A stretch of DNA of 64,000 bases, taken from positions 1,449,001 to 1,513,000 of the forward strand of contig NC_015573.1 in the NCBI RefSeq assembly GCF_000214705.1, given 5' to 3'. Under the pieces are notes generated by a model. It did not search any database. It worked only from the letters and a program-made list of their open reading frames with translations, and had not been told where the DNA came from. The stretch's first letter is position 1. The number at the start of each line of letters is the position of its first letter. Positions 53,973 through 62,198 of this stretch are shown here, piece after piece. This DNA is from Desulfofundulus kuznetsovii DSM 6115 (GTDB lineage Bacteria; Bacillota; Desulfotomaculia; Desulfotomaculales; Desulfovirgulaceae). A program made the position numbers and the translations under genes.

Positions 53973-55988
53973 TTAATAGTTCTGGCACAGGGCAGTTTCA
54001 AAGTCCTCGGCCACTTTGCGGTGCACGCCCAGTTTCCAGGTACGATATTCTAAAGCGCTGAGCATCTTTTGAGCGGCCACGTTGGGATCCATTTCAAAAA
54101 TGAAGTACCCACCGTAGACGTCGCTGGCTACCTGGGTAAGGATGCTGTAAATGAGATCGCTGCCTTCTACGGGCGGCATGGAGCCCACGTGTACCGGTGT
54201 GCCCATGGCTACAAACCAGGAACCGATGGCCACTGCCTTGCCGCTCATAGCCTCGGGGGCGGATGCAACGAAAGGCACCTTGGGTGTATCTACGCCCAGC
54301 GTGTTGGCCATATCCATGAGCAGGTCGGAGGCCCGGGTGTTGTCCACGCAGGAGCCCATGTGGAAAATGGGCGGCAGCGGAGTGCTCAAATTGGCCTTTT
54401 CACTGATCCGGGTCAGGAATTTTTTCAGCCCTTCGCCGGCAAACTCCATGGCTTCGGGAGCCAGCAGCCCCAGCTTGGCGCAGGCCTGGGCGGCACAACC
54501 GGTAGCTACGGTAAAGACATCATTTTTAATCATTTCCTTAGCAATGGTGATATGGGTGTCATCCTGGAAGCGTTTCAGGTTATTGCAACCTGCCAGCAGG
54601 GCCACCCCTTTGAGCTCGCCATTTAAAATTGCATCGGTAAGGGCCTTCACAGGATTGTCTGGCTCCACGGTGCGGAAGAGTTCATAAAGGGCTTCCAAAC
54701 TCCAGCCGGCCACCACCTTATTCTTGATATTGGGAATGTGTACTTTGTTGGGGTCTCTTTGCTTAAAGGCTTCAATGGCCAGCCGGATTGCCTGTTTGGC
54801 ATTTTCGATCGCTTTGGTGGTTTGGAAGTCCAGGTAATAAGATCCAGGAATTTTGGCAATAGGTGAAGTGGTGATAATCACGGTATGGAAGCACTCAGCA
54901 ACGGTGCGGATCGACGGCATGATGCACTGCACGTCCACCACCATGGCATCGATGGCTCCGGTAGTAATGGCCAGTTCCTGGGAAGCAAAGGAGGTAACCA
55001 GAGGTACACCATGACGCATGAGCACCTCGTTGCCGGTACAGCAGATACCCATCAGATTGATGCCCGCGGCTCCGGCAGCCCTGGCTTCGTCTTCCATTTC
55101 CCTGGCGGCCTGGACAATAATGTCTGAGAGGATCGGGTTATGCCCGTGGAGGACGATGTTTACTTTAGCCGGGTCAATGACTCCCATATTGGCTTCGCTG
55201 ACCACCGGTTTTGGGGTGCCAAAGAGAACGTCGGAAAGGTCGGTGCCCACGTGCATTCCCGTATAATCCGCCAGCGCTACCCGCAGGGCGCTAAAGATAA
55301 TGTTTACCGGGTCGTTATCCATACCGATATGTGCCTGGCTGACCAGTTCAGAAATGGTATTGTAAACACCGCTGGGCATAATGTTATGGGTGCGGAATTT
55401 TTCCAACCTTCCAGGGGTAATGGTAGTTTTTACCCAGGTGGACTCACCAAAGCCTTTTAACCGGCTGTAGTCGGCCAGGGCTGCTTCGGCCACTTCCTTG
55501 GCCAGTGTTATATCATCCTTGCCTTCAGTTTCTATACCAATGCGCCTGGCAATGCGGCGTAACTTATCGGGATCCTTGACCGTATAGTCTGGAGCATGCC
55601 CCTCTGCGCACTCCAGGAGTGTATGGGCCATATGGCTGGCATGCTCGCTGTGGGAAGCTGCACCGGTAAGCAGCATCAGGCCGACGCTGCGGGCCACAAC
55701 GGTCCATACGGAAGCGCCACAAATTCCTTTGCTGGCGGGACCTTCATCGGCTTTAATCCGGCAGGGACCCATCATACAAAAACGGCAGCAAATTCCTTTG
55801 TAGCCAAACTGACATTGGGGTTGCTGTGCCACCACCCGGTCAAAGGTGGTAATTACTCCCCTTTCCTTGGCTACATCGATCATTTCTATCACTGCCGGAT
55901 CTATGGACCTTTTTACAACCTTCGGATCAACAACCCGGGGGGCATCCGAGGGCCGGCAGGTATGGCTGGGATCTCTAAACCTTGGCAT
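53973..55988 (-). CDS. acsA: carbon monoxide dehydrogenase catalytic subunit
   Basis: 671 aa NiFe CODH. N-terminal D/B-cluster cysteines CQFGYKGICCRFCMMGPCRI, HSEHASHMAHTL (proton-channel histidines), C-cluster region residues in NIVLHGHNP and GICCTGNEVLMRHG, VDVQCIMPS, LLAGCNNLK, VATGCAAQA and MGSCVDNTRASD. Interconverts CO2 and CO; with AcsB it forms the bifunctional complex. Start ATG 55988 with AAGGAGG 7 nt upstream. Also called cooS. Confidence 0.97.
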   Translation of the reverse strand: MPRFRDPSHTCRPSDAPRVVDPKVVKRSIDPAVIEMIDVAKERGVITTFDRVVAQQPQCQFGYKGICCRFCMMGPCRIKADEGPASKGICGASVWTVVARSVGLMLLTGAASHSEHASHMAHTLLECAEGHAPDYTVKDPDKLRRIARRIGIETEGKDDITLAKEVAEAALADYSRLKGFGESTWVKTTITPGRLEKFRTHNIMPSGVYNTISELVSQAHIGMDNDPVNIIFSALRVALADYTGMHVGTDLSDVLFGTPKPVVSEANMGVIDPAKVNIVLHGHNPILSDIIVQAAREMEDEARAAGAAGINLMGICCTGNEVLMRHGVPLVTSFASQELAITTGAIDAMVVDVQCIMPSIRTVAECFHTVIITTSPIAKIPGSYYLDFQTTKAIENAKQAIRLAIEAFKQRDPNKVHIPNIKNKVVAGWSLEALYELFRTVEPDNPVKALTDAILNGELKGVALLAGCNNLKRFQDDTHITIAKEMIKNDVFTVATGCAAQACAKLGLLAPEAMEFAGEGLKKFLTRISEKANLSTPLPPIFHMGSCVDNTRASDLLMDMANTLGVDTPKVPFVASAPEAMSGKAVAIGSWFVAMGTPVHVGSMPPVEGSDLIYSILTQVASDVYGGYFIFEMDPNVAAQKMLSALEYRTWKLGVHRKVAEDFETALCQNY

Positions 55989-56232
55989 TGCTTTAACCTC
56001 CTTGGCTAAAAAATTAGCTGGTTAGCAATTTTGCTCTTTAATTTAGCTTAAGCTCCTGGGATCTACCCTTTTGCAGCTGGAATTACCTCTTTTAAACCAG
56101 TGGCTGTCTTTGGCGGCGTTGTTTTTCCGGCATCCAGTGTGGCTGGTGCCGGGGTCACCGAACTGTAACTCACCCTTTAGGCAGGGACGAATTAATATAA
56201 AAACTGCAGTTCTCCTCTCCCAACCCCGGTGT
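55989..56232 (-). promoter_or_regulatory. structured leader between cooC and cooS
   Basis: 244-nt non-coding gap. A strong hairpin at 56127-56152 (CCGGCA/TGCCGG outside, CCAG/CTGG inside, one bulged base) is followed on the minus strand by AAAAACAACGCCGCC and ACAGCCACTGG. An RNA element regulating acs genes is possible; I could not match it to a riboswitch class. A 66-codon frame here has no ribosome site or family character. Confidence 0.45.
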
Positions 56233-56994
56233 TTACCGATCACCTGCCTCTCGCAGTATTTTTTCGCGAACCTCCCTCATGCCGGCTAACAGTTCTCCCG
56301 CTGCATCTGAGTTCGGTTCCATAGCTTTTTCCCATATTTCGTTGTTGAACTCGATGAAACCCAATATCTCTTCCGGTGAAAAATGATTTTCTATATATTC
56401 CTTTTCCCGTGCAGTGCGAATCTTATTGCCAATGATCCTTACTTTGCGAATCCCCAGGTCGGCCGCTAACCGCTTGACCAGGTGCGCGGTATTTATGCTG
56501 TTGCGGCTAGGCTCCACCACCACCAGCATCAGGTCTACGCCTCTAGCTGTCCCACGGGACAAGTGTTCGATGCCGGCCCCCATATCCATAATTACTACTT
56601 CATTGCTATCCAGAAGCAAGGAAGAAACCACGGCGTTAAGGAAGGTATTTTCGCGGCAATAGCATTCGGAACCGCCTTTTTTAATCCCACCCATGCGGAT
56701 AAATTTGATGTTTTTATACTGGTAGCTGTAATCATCCAGCACATCGTTCACTTGCGGGTTGAGAGTATAAAAGGCACCCTCTCCGGTTTTGGCCCGGATG
56801 AGATCCCGCATTTCCACGATGGGTTTTAATTCGCTGGCAACCTCCTCGGGGATCCCTATGGCGGCAGCCAGGCAGGCATCGGGATCGGCGTCAATGGCAT
56901 AGACGGTTTGGTGGGTTTCCGCAAAGGACTTGGCCAGTGCAGCAGCGATGGTGGTTTTGCCGACACCGCCCTTTCCGGAGATGGCCAGCTTCAT
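56233..56994 (-). CDS. cooC: CODH nickel-insertion ATPase CooC
   Basis: 253 aa MinD-like ATPase: GKGGVGKTTIAAALA, IDADPDACLAAAIG, a central cysteine pair region SECYCRENTF, VIMDMGAGIEHLSRGTARGVDLMLVVVEPS and GNKIRTAREKEYI. Inserts nickel into the CODH C-cluster. First gene of the acs operon (cooC, acsA, acsB, acsC, acsF, acsD, acsE). ATG 56994 follows GAGGTG. Confidence 0.93.
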   Translation of the reverse strand: MKLAISGKGGVGKTTIAAALAKSFAETHQTVYAIDADPDACLAAAIGIPEEVASELKPIVEMRDLIRAKTGEGAFYTLNPQVNDVLDDYSYQYKNIKFIRMGGIKKGGSECYCRENTFLNAVVSSLLLDSNEVVIMDMGAGIEHLSRGTARGVDLMLVVVEPSRNSINTAHLVKRLAADLGIRKVRIIGNKIRTAREKEYIENHFSPEEILGFIEFNNEIWEKAMEPNSDAAGELLAGMREVREKILREAGDR

Positions 56995-57225
56995 TAAGTT
57001 TCACCTCGGGCGTATTTCATAAATACTTTTTCCATCTGCTGGGCTATAATTATAAGGTAACTAAATGTGTTTTTTCTACAAAGCCGGGGGTAATTCCTGC
57101 TTCATCTTTATATTTTTAAAATTTTGAAGTTACGATTTCGACGTGGCTATTATTTTTCCTGCTGGCGCAAAGAAAAATTTTGAACTCATGCAGGTTTATA
57201 TTCTATCGTTACCGGTGTGTTGAGC

Positions 57226-57537
57226 TCAGGTCTCGTTTTGTTTCTGTGACAGTTGTTCTTCCAGGCGGGCGACCCTGTTTTTAAGTTCCTCTATTTCCGC
57301 TCTGGTAACCAGACCCAGATCTTCTCTTAATTGGGAGATCTCCCGGCGCAGGGTTTCCGCAAGGTTAGCCTTTTCCTGCTCCCCTTTTGCGATTAGTTCC
57401 TGCAGAAAATTGCGTGCTTCTTCTCTGCTCATTTGTCCCCTTTCCACCAGCTCGTTGATCATTTTTTCTGCCCTTTCGGCGGTTAAAGCCAGGGCACCAA
57501 TGCCGGCCAGGATTAACCTTTCGGCTGTCTTAAACAT
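57226..57537 (-). CDS. phasin-like coiled-coil protein
   Basis: 103 aa. An alanine-rich hydrophobic helix (LILAGIGALALTAERAEKMINELVERG) followed by QMSREEARNFLQELIAKGEQEKANL and a C-terminal leucine-zipper-like coiled coil. Pattern of clostridial proteins annotated as polyhydroxyalkanoate synthesis regulator or phasin; no PHA genes are nearby and the function is unknown. Start ATG 57537 with AAGGAGG upstream. Confidence 0.75.
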   Translation of the reverse strand: MFKTAERLILAGIGALALTAERAEKMINELVERGQMSREEARNFLQELIAKGEQEKANLAETLRREISQLREDLGLVTRAEIEELKNRVARLEEQLSQKQNET

Positions 57538-57617
57538 GTGTTTCCGCCTCCTTAAAGGTTATTGGGTTATCATTACCAAGTATAACACGTGTCAGGTAGC
57601 TTTTTAGGGATAGATTT

Positions 57618-57647
57618 TTGTAATTTTTACTTGAATAGGTATATAAA
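57618..57647 (+). promoter_or_regulatory. candidate promoter of a small RNA
   Basis: TTGTAA, 18 nt, TATAAA on the plus strand, in an AT-rich stretch. It is followed about 80 nt later by a perfect terminator and no open reading frame. Confidence 0.4.
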
Positions 57648-57653
57648 AGACTT

Positions 57654-57730
57654 TGCCGGGAAATACTAAGAATACTCCGCTTTGGTGAGTTCTATCTCTC
57701 CCCGTCCAGCGCAAAGCTGGACTTTTTTTT
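57654..57730 (+). ncRNA. candidate small RNA of about 77 nt
   Basis: Defined by the promoter-like sequence at 57618-57647 and by a strong terminator at 57704-57730 (GTCCAGC/GCTGGAC, loop GCAAA, eight T). No plus-strand gene lies upstream for which this terminator could serve; the nearest gene is on the minus strand. It is immediately upstream of the tRNA promoter. Not matched to a known RNA family. Confidence 0.4.
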
Positions 57731-57743
57731 GATCCTGGTACCC

Positions 57744-57772
57744 TTGACGCCGGCGGTAGGGGAGATTATAAT
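57744..57772 (+). promoter_or_regulatory. promoter of the tRNA-Pro/tRNA-Lys operon
   Basis: TTGACG, exactly 17 nt, TATAAT; a near-perfect housekeeping promoter 38 nt upstream of tRNA-Pro. Confidence 0.85.
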
Positions 57773-57809
57773 TAAATTTGTATCATTAAAGTTTGGCTTG
57801 TATTACTAG

Positions 57810-57887
57810 CGGGATGTGGCGCAGTTTGGTTAGCGCGCTTGCCTTGGGAGCAAGAGGCCGGGGGTTCAAATCCCTCCATCCCGACCA
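57810..57887 (+). tRNA. tRNA-Pro (anticodon TGG)
   Basis: Acceptor CGGGATG/CATCCCG, anticodon stem CTTGC/GCAAG with loop CTTGGGA (anticodon TGG, codon CCA), T-arm GGTTCAAAT, discriminator A and encoded CCA. Complements tRNA-Pro(CGG) at 16.2 kb. Confidence 0.95.
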
Positions 57888-57963
57888 GGGCCATTAGCTC
57901 AACTGGTAGAGCAGGCGACTCTTAATCGTCAGGTTGGGGGTTCGATTCCCTCATGGCCCACCA
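57888..57963 (+). tRNA. tRNA-Lys (anticodon CTT)
   Basis: Acceptor GGGCCAT/ATGGCCC, anticodon stem GGCGA/TCGTC with loop CTCTTAA (anticodon CTT, codon AAG), T-loop GGTTCGATT, encoded CCA. It begins on the base after the CCA of tRNA-Pro, so the two must be cut from one transcript without a spacer. Confidence 0.95.
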
Positions 57964-58037
57964 GATAAGGCTTTCAGGGCTCAGGGGCGACCGGTTTACG
58001 ACAATCTTACGACAATGCGGAAGCCCCTGGCACGTCC

Positions 58038-58178
58038 TTATTTCTTCCCTTCCTTCGCGGAAGGGCTTTTCTTTTGCCCAAACACTGCATCCAGCTTCTC
58101 CGCCGCCTGCTCCATCAGTTCCGGCACCAGATGGTTGTGTGTGTCAAGGGTTATGGCGATCTTTGAGTGTCCGAGCAT
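58038..58178 (-). pseudogene. C-terminal remnant of a tyrosine recombinase (integrase)
   Basis: A 46-codon frame on the minus strand (ATG 58178 to TAA 58038) reads MLGHSKIAITLDTHNHLVPE and continues as a helix rich in E/A/K (ELMEQAAEKLDAVFG). This matches the end of phage-type integrases, where LGHSSI...T...Y is the active-site region; here the catalytic Tyr position is His (LDTHNHL). A stop codon lies directly before the ATG and the rest of the gene is absent. Located 75 nt from the 3' end of tRNA-Lys, a typical integration site. Confidence 0.75.
58047..58075 (+). terminator. possible terminator of the tRNA operon
   Basis: CCCTTCC/GGAAGGG stem with a 5-nt loop followed by CTTTTCTTTTG on the plus strand, about 85 nt after tRNA-Lys. 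It lies inside the antisense integrase remnant. Confidence 0.6.
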
Positions 58179-58506
58179 TTAGACTTGGAAACCCCCGGGA
58201 AGAGTTAACTTCCCTGCCGGCAGTTAGGTACTGGGCCTGTTAACGCCAGAAATACGTGTTCTTTTTTTATATTCCGCCGCGTACCCCATATCCCATACCG
58301 GCCGGTATCCGGTGCTGGTGGAACCTGGTATGCGGTACCGACGGATTACCCCCTGAATGCGCCTTCTGATCAAAATAAGCCCTCCTTCTAAGCTTTTTGT
58401 TAGTATTTTGTCTTGCCGCAATGTATTTTATTTTAAAAACTTTGGGAGGAATTTTTCCCGGGCTGTAGAAAGGGTACATACTAATGTTTATTAAGGGGGG
58501 GTTTTC
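58179..58506. other. intergenic region, nothing recognised
   Basis: 328 nt between the integrase remnant and the ferredoxin gene. Two minus-strand frames cross it without ribosome sites or family features. The last 100 nt are AT-rich and should hold the ferredoxin promoter (TTGTCT at about 58410 is a weak candidate -35). Confidence 0.4.
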
Positions 58507-58716
58507 TTGACAAAACCAAAGAAGTTTAAGTTTAATTACCAGATTAACCAGGAGCTTTGCATGTCCTGTGCGGCCTGTGAGCTGGAATGTAAGGATGGGG
58601 GCATTTATATTGACGACACGGTACACTATAATATTAACCTGGACAATTGTACCCGCTGTGGTCGTTGTTACCGTGCCTGCCCGGCAGGGGCAATTAGTAG
58701 AGTACCCAATCCTTAA
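58507..58716 (+). CDS. small 2[4Fe-4S] ferredoxin
   Basis: 69 aa from TTG 58507, 6 nt after a G-run ribosome site. Two cluster motifs: CMSCAACELECKDGG and CTRCGRCYRACPAGAI. The first has a three-residue gap before its last Cys with no proline after it (ECKD), unlike a standard CP ending. Electron carrier; single gene on the plus strand. Partners could include CODH or the Hdr systems, by inference only. Confidence 0.9.
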   Translation: MTKPKKFKFNYQINQELCMSCAACELECKDGGIYIDDTVHYNINLDNCTRCGRCYRACPAGAISRVPNP

Positions 58717-58744
58717 CGCATGAATGGTTGATGAACGCGGGTGC

Positions 58745-59899
58745 CTAACCTTTGACTACTCCCAGGGGCTGCAACCTGATCTTGATCTCCACCAAATCCC
58801 TCTGGTCTTCCATTACCTGATCAATATCCTTGTAGGCCTGGCGGCACTCTTCCGCCAGGTCTCCCTTTTTGGCCTTAAATAGCTCAACTCCCAGAGCCTG
58901 CATTTCTTTAATAACTTTTTCCACCGGTATGCGCCGGCGGGCTTCATTGCGACCCATTACCCGTCCTGCCCCATGGGAACAGCTGGCAAAACTTTCCGGA
59001 TTGGCCAGGCCGCGGCAGATGTAAGACGGGCTGCCCATGGACCCGGGTACGATTACGTCCCCTACCGCCCGCACGGCCCCCTTGCGGTGTACCATCACCT
59101 GCTGGCCAAAGTGTTTTTCTAAAAAGGCGTAATTATGGTGCACGTCCAGTTCTTCTCCCCAGGTAAAATCAGGCAACAGGGAATGACAGATTTCCAGAAT
59201 TGCTTTCATCATATGAGCCCGGTTTTCCCGGGCAAATTCCAGGCAATACTGCATGGCCGCCAGGTAATTTTGTCCTTCATGGGTATCTAAAGGCAAATAA
59301 GCCAGTTGCCATTCCCGGGGTACTGGGGGACCATACCTCTCGTTTAAGTTTATGGCCAGGCGGTTGTAATAATCGGCCACTTTTTTGCCAAAGTTCCGCG
59401 AACCGGAATGCAGCATGATCCATACATGATCCTGGTCGTCCCTCTGGATTTCGATAAAGTGATTTCCGCCGCCCAGCGTACCCAGCTGGTACCTGGCGTT
59501 TTCCAGTTCTTCCCGGATTACCGGTACATCCGGGGCGCGGTGAAAAAGGGGGCTGCTTTGAGGTTTTTTATGATGGTTAAAGCCGGTGGGAATAGCCCGC
59601 TGGATCTGGTTTAGGATATCCCTTAAACGGGGCCGTACAGCTTCCACCGTCTGATTTGTTCTCACTGCCCGCACCCCGCACCCCACGTCCACCCCTACGG
59701 CGTTAGGGATGATTACCCCTTCCGTGGCCAGCACTCCTCCGATAGGCATGCCGTAACCCTGGTGGACGTCGGGCATCAGGGCAATGTGATGGCGGGCATA
59801 CGGGTGATTGGCCAGGTGGCGGGCCTGTTCCAGGGCGCCCTCTTCCACCTCCCGGGCCCAAATTTTAATGGGTAGCCTTTCAGTTGTAATAATCCTCAT
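58745..59899 (-). CDS. rtcB: RNA-splicing ligase RtcB
   Basis: 384 aa from ATG 59899 (GAGGTGAGG upstream); the frame extends 33 codons further. Motifs: ALMPDVHQGYGMPIGGVLAT, GVDVGCGVRAVRT with the metal-binding Cys, LGTLGGGNHFIEIQ, MLHSGSRNFGKKVADYYN, VHHNYAF and SHGAGRVMGRNEARR with the guanylated histidine. Ligates RNA 2',3'-cyclic phosphate or 3'-phosphate to 5'-OH with GTP. Short bacterial form; no archease nearby. Confidence 0.95.
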   Translation of the reverse strand: MRIITTERLPIKIWAREVEEGALEQARHLANHPYARHHIALMPDVHQGYGMPIGGVLATEGVIIPNAVGVDVGCGVRAVRTNQTVEAVRPRLRDILNQIQRAIPTGFNHHKKPQSSPLFHRAPDVPVIREELENARYQLGTLGGGNHFIEIQRDDQDHVWIMLHSGSRNFGKKVADYYNRLAINLNERYGPPVPREWQLAYLPLDTHEGQNYLAAMQYCLEFARENRAHMMKAILEICHSLLPDFTWGEELDVHHNYAFLEKHFGQQVMVHRKGAVRAVGDVIVPGSMGSPSYICRGLANPESFASCSHGAGRVMGRNEARRRIPVEKVIKEMQALGVELFKAKKGDLAEECRQAYKDIDQVMEDQRDLVEIKIRLQPLGVVKG

Positions 59900-60071
59900 T
59901 GTCCTCACCTCGCCAGCGACAGAACCTATTATAACATGGCCTCCCATAAAAAGCCAGGAAGGTTTTTGGAGGATTTTTAGGATATAGTTTGTTTTCATTG
60001 TACATACTTTAAGGGGACAAATTATATTCCGTGCAGGTAAAAGGCATGAGTATTAAGGAGGTTTTAAGCCC

Positions 60072-60308
60072 GTGAGCTGGTTGGACTTTTTGGACAACCG
60101 CCCCAATCCCGGCATCCAAAGGCAGCAGATGTCCTTTCATGTGCGGGAAGCGCAGAAAGCCGCCTATGAGATGGGGGTAATGCTCAGCCAGTTGGCCGCA
60201 TCCCAGCCTCACCTGTCCCAGCAATTTAGCCAACTGCAACAATTAAACGCCCGGGTGGGCGACCTGCTTCAGCAGGTACAGCAACAACTGGATCCACCCC
60301 AGTCTTAG
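60072..60308 (+). CDS. small hypothetical protein, 78 aa
   Basis: GTG 60072 with AAGGAGG 10 nt upstream. Not recognised: a short N-terminal part (beginning MSWLDFLDNR) followed by a glutamine-rich amphipathic helix that could form a coiled coil. No cysteines, no membrane segment. Divergent from rtcB; a hairpin follows it. Confidence 0.6.
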   Translation: MSWLDFLDNRPNPGIQRQQMSFHVREAQKAAYEMGVMLSQLAASQPHLSQQFSQLQQLNARVGDLLQQVQQQLDPPQS

Positions 60309-60332
60309 TCGGATTTGCGAAAAAATAGCGGA

Positions 60333-60367
60333 TAAAGTCTTATCGCTTGGACGGGCGATAGACTTTA
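60333..60367 (+). other. strong hairpin after the 78-aa gene
   Basis: TAAAGTC, one-nt bulge, TATCGC pair with GCGATA and GACTTTA across an 8-nt loop. No U-tract follows on the plus strand. A second short palindrome (CCCGGG ... CCCGGG, about 60453-60472) lies downstream. Function unknown; perhaps a 3'-end structure. Confidence 0.45.
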
Positions 60368-60520
60368 CAAACGGCAGGCAAAGGCCAGCTAAAAACCTGG
60401 CGTAGCTGAAATGGACTGGCTGGTGCCTCGAAATGCCTGATGTGCGCTTGACCCGGGGCTAAAATCCCGGGACTAAGCGGTATGGTCGCCTGCCGCAATT
60501 TTGCTAGTGCATCTTCGTTG

Positions 60521-60560
60521 AAAAATAAAAGGCTTTCAGGTATTATCCCAAAAGCCTTTA
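60521..60560 (-). terminator. terminator of the frd-hdr-like operon
   Basis: AAAGGCTTT/AAAGCCTTT stem with a 14-nt loop, followed on the minus strand by TATTTTTC, 23 nt after the FrdA stop. Confidence 0.85.
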
Positions 60561-60582
60561 ACCATTTCAAAGTAAGTAATTG

Positions 60583-62184
60583 CTAACCACTGATTTTACC
60601 GCGATAGTCCGGGAGTAAAATCGGGGCGACCTTCTGGCCAAGACCTTCTTTCCGCAGTTCCTCATGGTAGCGTTTGACGTGATCGAGGGTAAGCCTGCCT
60701 AATTTTACGCTTTTTGCCCTTTCGGCGGCATTCATGCCGGCCCGGCGGCCAAACACGATGATATCCAGCAGGGAGTTGCCCATAAGCCGGTTGCGCCCGT
60801 GTACTCCCCCGGATGCTTCGCCGGCCACGTAGAGATTGGGGATGCTTGTTTCGGCCCGGTCGTTAATCAAAATGCCGCCATTTTGGTAGTGAAGAGTTGG
60901 GTAAACCAGGATGGGTTGTTCGGCCATATTTATATTGAAACGTTTATACTGGCGAAACATGGCCGGCAGTTCTCTTTCCACCGTGCCCTTGCCGTGAATA
61001 ATATCGATCATGGGGGAATCAAGCCACACGCCATGCATGCCGCTGGGCGTGGTTATTCCTTTCTTCCGTTCTTTACATTCCCGGATGATTGCCGATGAAA
61101 CCGCATCCCTGGTTTCCAACGGGTAGACAAATTGCTCACCTTCCGCATTAACCAGCTGGGCGCCGAGACCCCGCACCTTTTCGGTTACCAGTTGCCCGAC
61201 GATTTGTTCGGGAAAGGCCACGCCCGTCGGGTGGAACTGGGTGGCGTCCAGATAAATTAACTTTGCCCCTGCCCGGTAAGCCATGACAATGCCGTCCGCC
61301 GTGGCACCGTAGTGGTTGGTGGTGGGGAAACCGCCAATGTGCAGGCGGCCGGAACCGCCGGTGGCAATAATCACTGTTTTTGCCCTTACCACCAGGTACT
61401 GTTCGGTTTCTAGATTGTACAGTACAGCTCCGGCACACTGCCCGTATTCATCAATAATTAGCTCCACGGCCGGGGAAAATTCAATAACGGGAATACCCCG
61501 GTTGCGGGCCTCATCCCGCAGGGTGCGCATAATCTCCGCGCCTGAATAGTCATGGGCAAAATGCATGCGTTTGCGGGAGGTGCCCCCGCCATGAATGGTA
61601 TGCATGGTGCCGTCGGGGAATTTGCTGAACATGCAGCCCAGGCTTTCCAACCACTGGATGCACAGGGGTGCGTCTTTTACTAAAGCGGCGACCAGTTCGG
61701 GGATATTATAATAACCTCCGCCGCCCATCACGTCCAGGTAGTGGATGGCCGGGGAGTCGTTTTCTTTGTCTGCTGCCTGGATGCCTCCTTCAGCCATCAT
61801 GGTGTTGGCATCGCCGTGGCGCAACTTGGTAGCGATCAGTACACTGGCTCCCGCTTCGTGGGCTAAAAGCGCTGCCGATGTACCGGCGCCGCCACCGCCA
61901 ATAACCAGGACATCCACGTCGAAATCTATATTGTCCAGGGAAAAAGTATCGGGATCAAGCATACTGCGGCTTTCCAGCAGGTCGGCATGTTCGTGGGTAA
62001 ATTTTTCGCCTTTATTGGGGCCTACCTTTACCGGCCTGGTGGCTTCAGGCATATAGTCCGGATGGTAGGAGCGCAAAAGATTTTCTTTCTCTTCCGGCTT
62101 TAGACGGGGGAAAGTTTCCTTTAAACGCCGTTCCCTGGTTTGTTCCACGAGTTTAATAGCTTCCAGCATTTCCTGAGTATACAT
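60583..62184 (-). CDS. fumarate reductase / succinate dehydrogenase flavoprotein subunit
   Basis: 533 aa from ATG 62184 (AAGGAAG 9 nt upstream). FAD motif VLVIGGGGAGTSAALLAHEAGA at about residue 92, MMAEGGIQAAD, HIHGGGTSRKRMHFAHD, ATGGSGRLH, DATQFHPTGVAFPEQ (active-site region), and GEASGGVHGRNRLMGNSLLDIIVFGRRAG. The usual Ser-His-Thr loop for covalent FAD is replaced by LRHGDANTMMAEGG, as in thiol:fumarate reductase-like enzymes, so FAD attachment is uncertain. Reduces fumarate or oxidises succinate with the iron-sulfur partner next door. Confidence 0.9.
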   Translation of the reverse strand: MYTQEMLEAIKLVEQTRERRLKETFPRLKPEEKENLLRSYHPDYMPEATRPVKVGPNKGEKFTHEHADLLESRSMLDPDTFSLDNIDFDVDVLVIGGGGAGTSAALLAHEAGASVLIATKLRHGDANTMMAEGGIQAADKENDSPAIHYLDVMGGGGYYNIPELVAALVKDAPLCIQWLESLGCMFSKFPDGTMHTIHGGGTSRKRMHFAHDYSGAEIMRTLRDEARNRGIPVIEFSPAVELIIDEYGQCAGAVLYNLETEQYLVVRAKTVIIATGGSGRLHIGGFPTTNHYGATADGIVMAYRAGAKLIYLDATQFHPTGVAFPEQIVGQLVTEKVRGLGAQLVNAEGEQFVYPLETRDAVSSAIIRECKERKKGITTPSGMHGVWLDSPMIDIIHGKGTVERELPAMFRQYKRFNINMAEQPILVYPTLHYQNGGILINDRAETSIPNLYVAGEASGGVHGRNRLMGNSLLDIIVFGRRAGMNAAERAKSVKLGRLTLDHVKRYHEELRKEGLGQKVAPILLPDYRGKISG

Positions 62185-62198
62185 ATTATTCACCTTCC

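Noticed and set aside
56043-56243. 66-aa minus-strand ORF between cooC and cooS
   Set aside because: No ribosome site and no family character; the region looks like a structured leader instead.
58267-58626. 119-aa minus-strand ORF
   Set aside because: Antisense to the ferredoxin gene at its start, no recognisable features or ribosome site.
60340-60570. 76-aa minus-strand ORF right after the fumarate reductase flavoprotein
   Set aside because: No ribosome site, and its first codons form the terminator stem.
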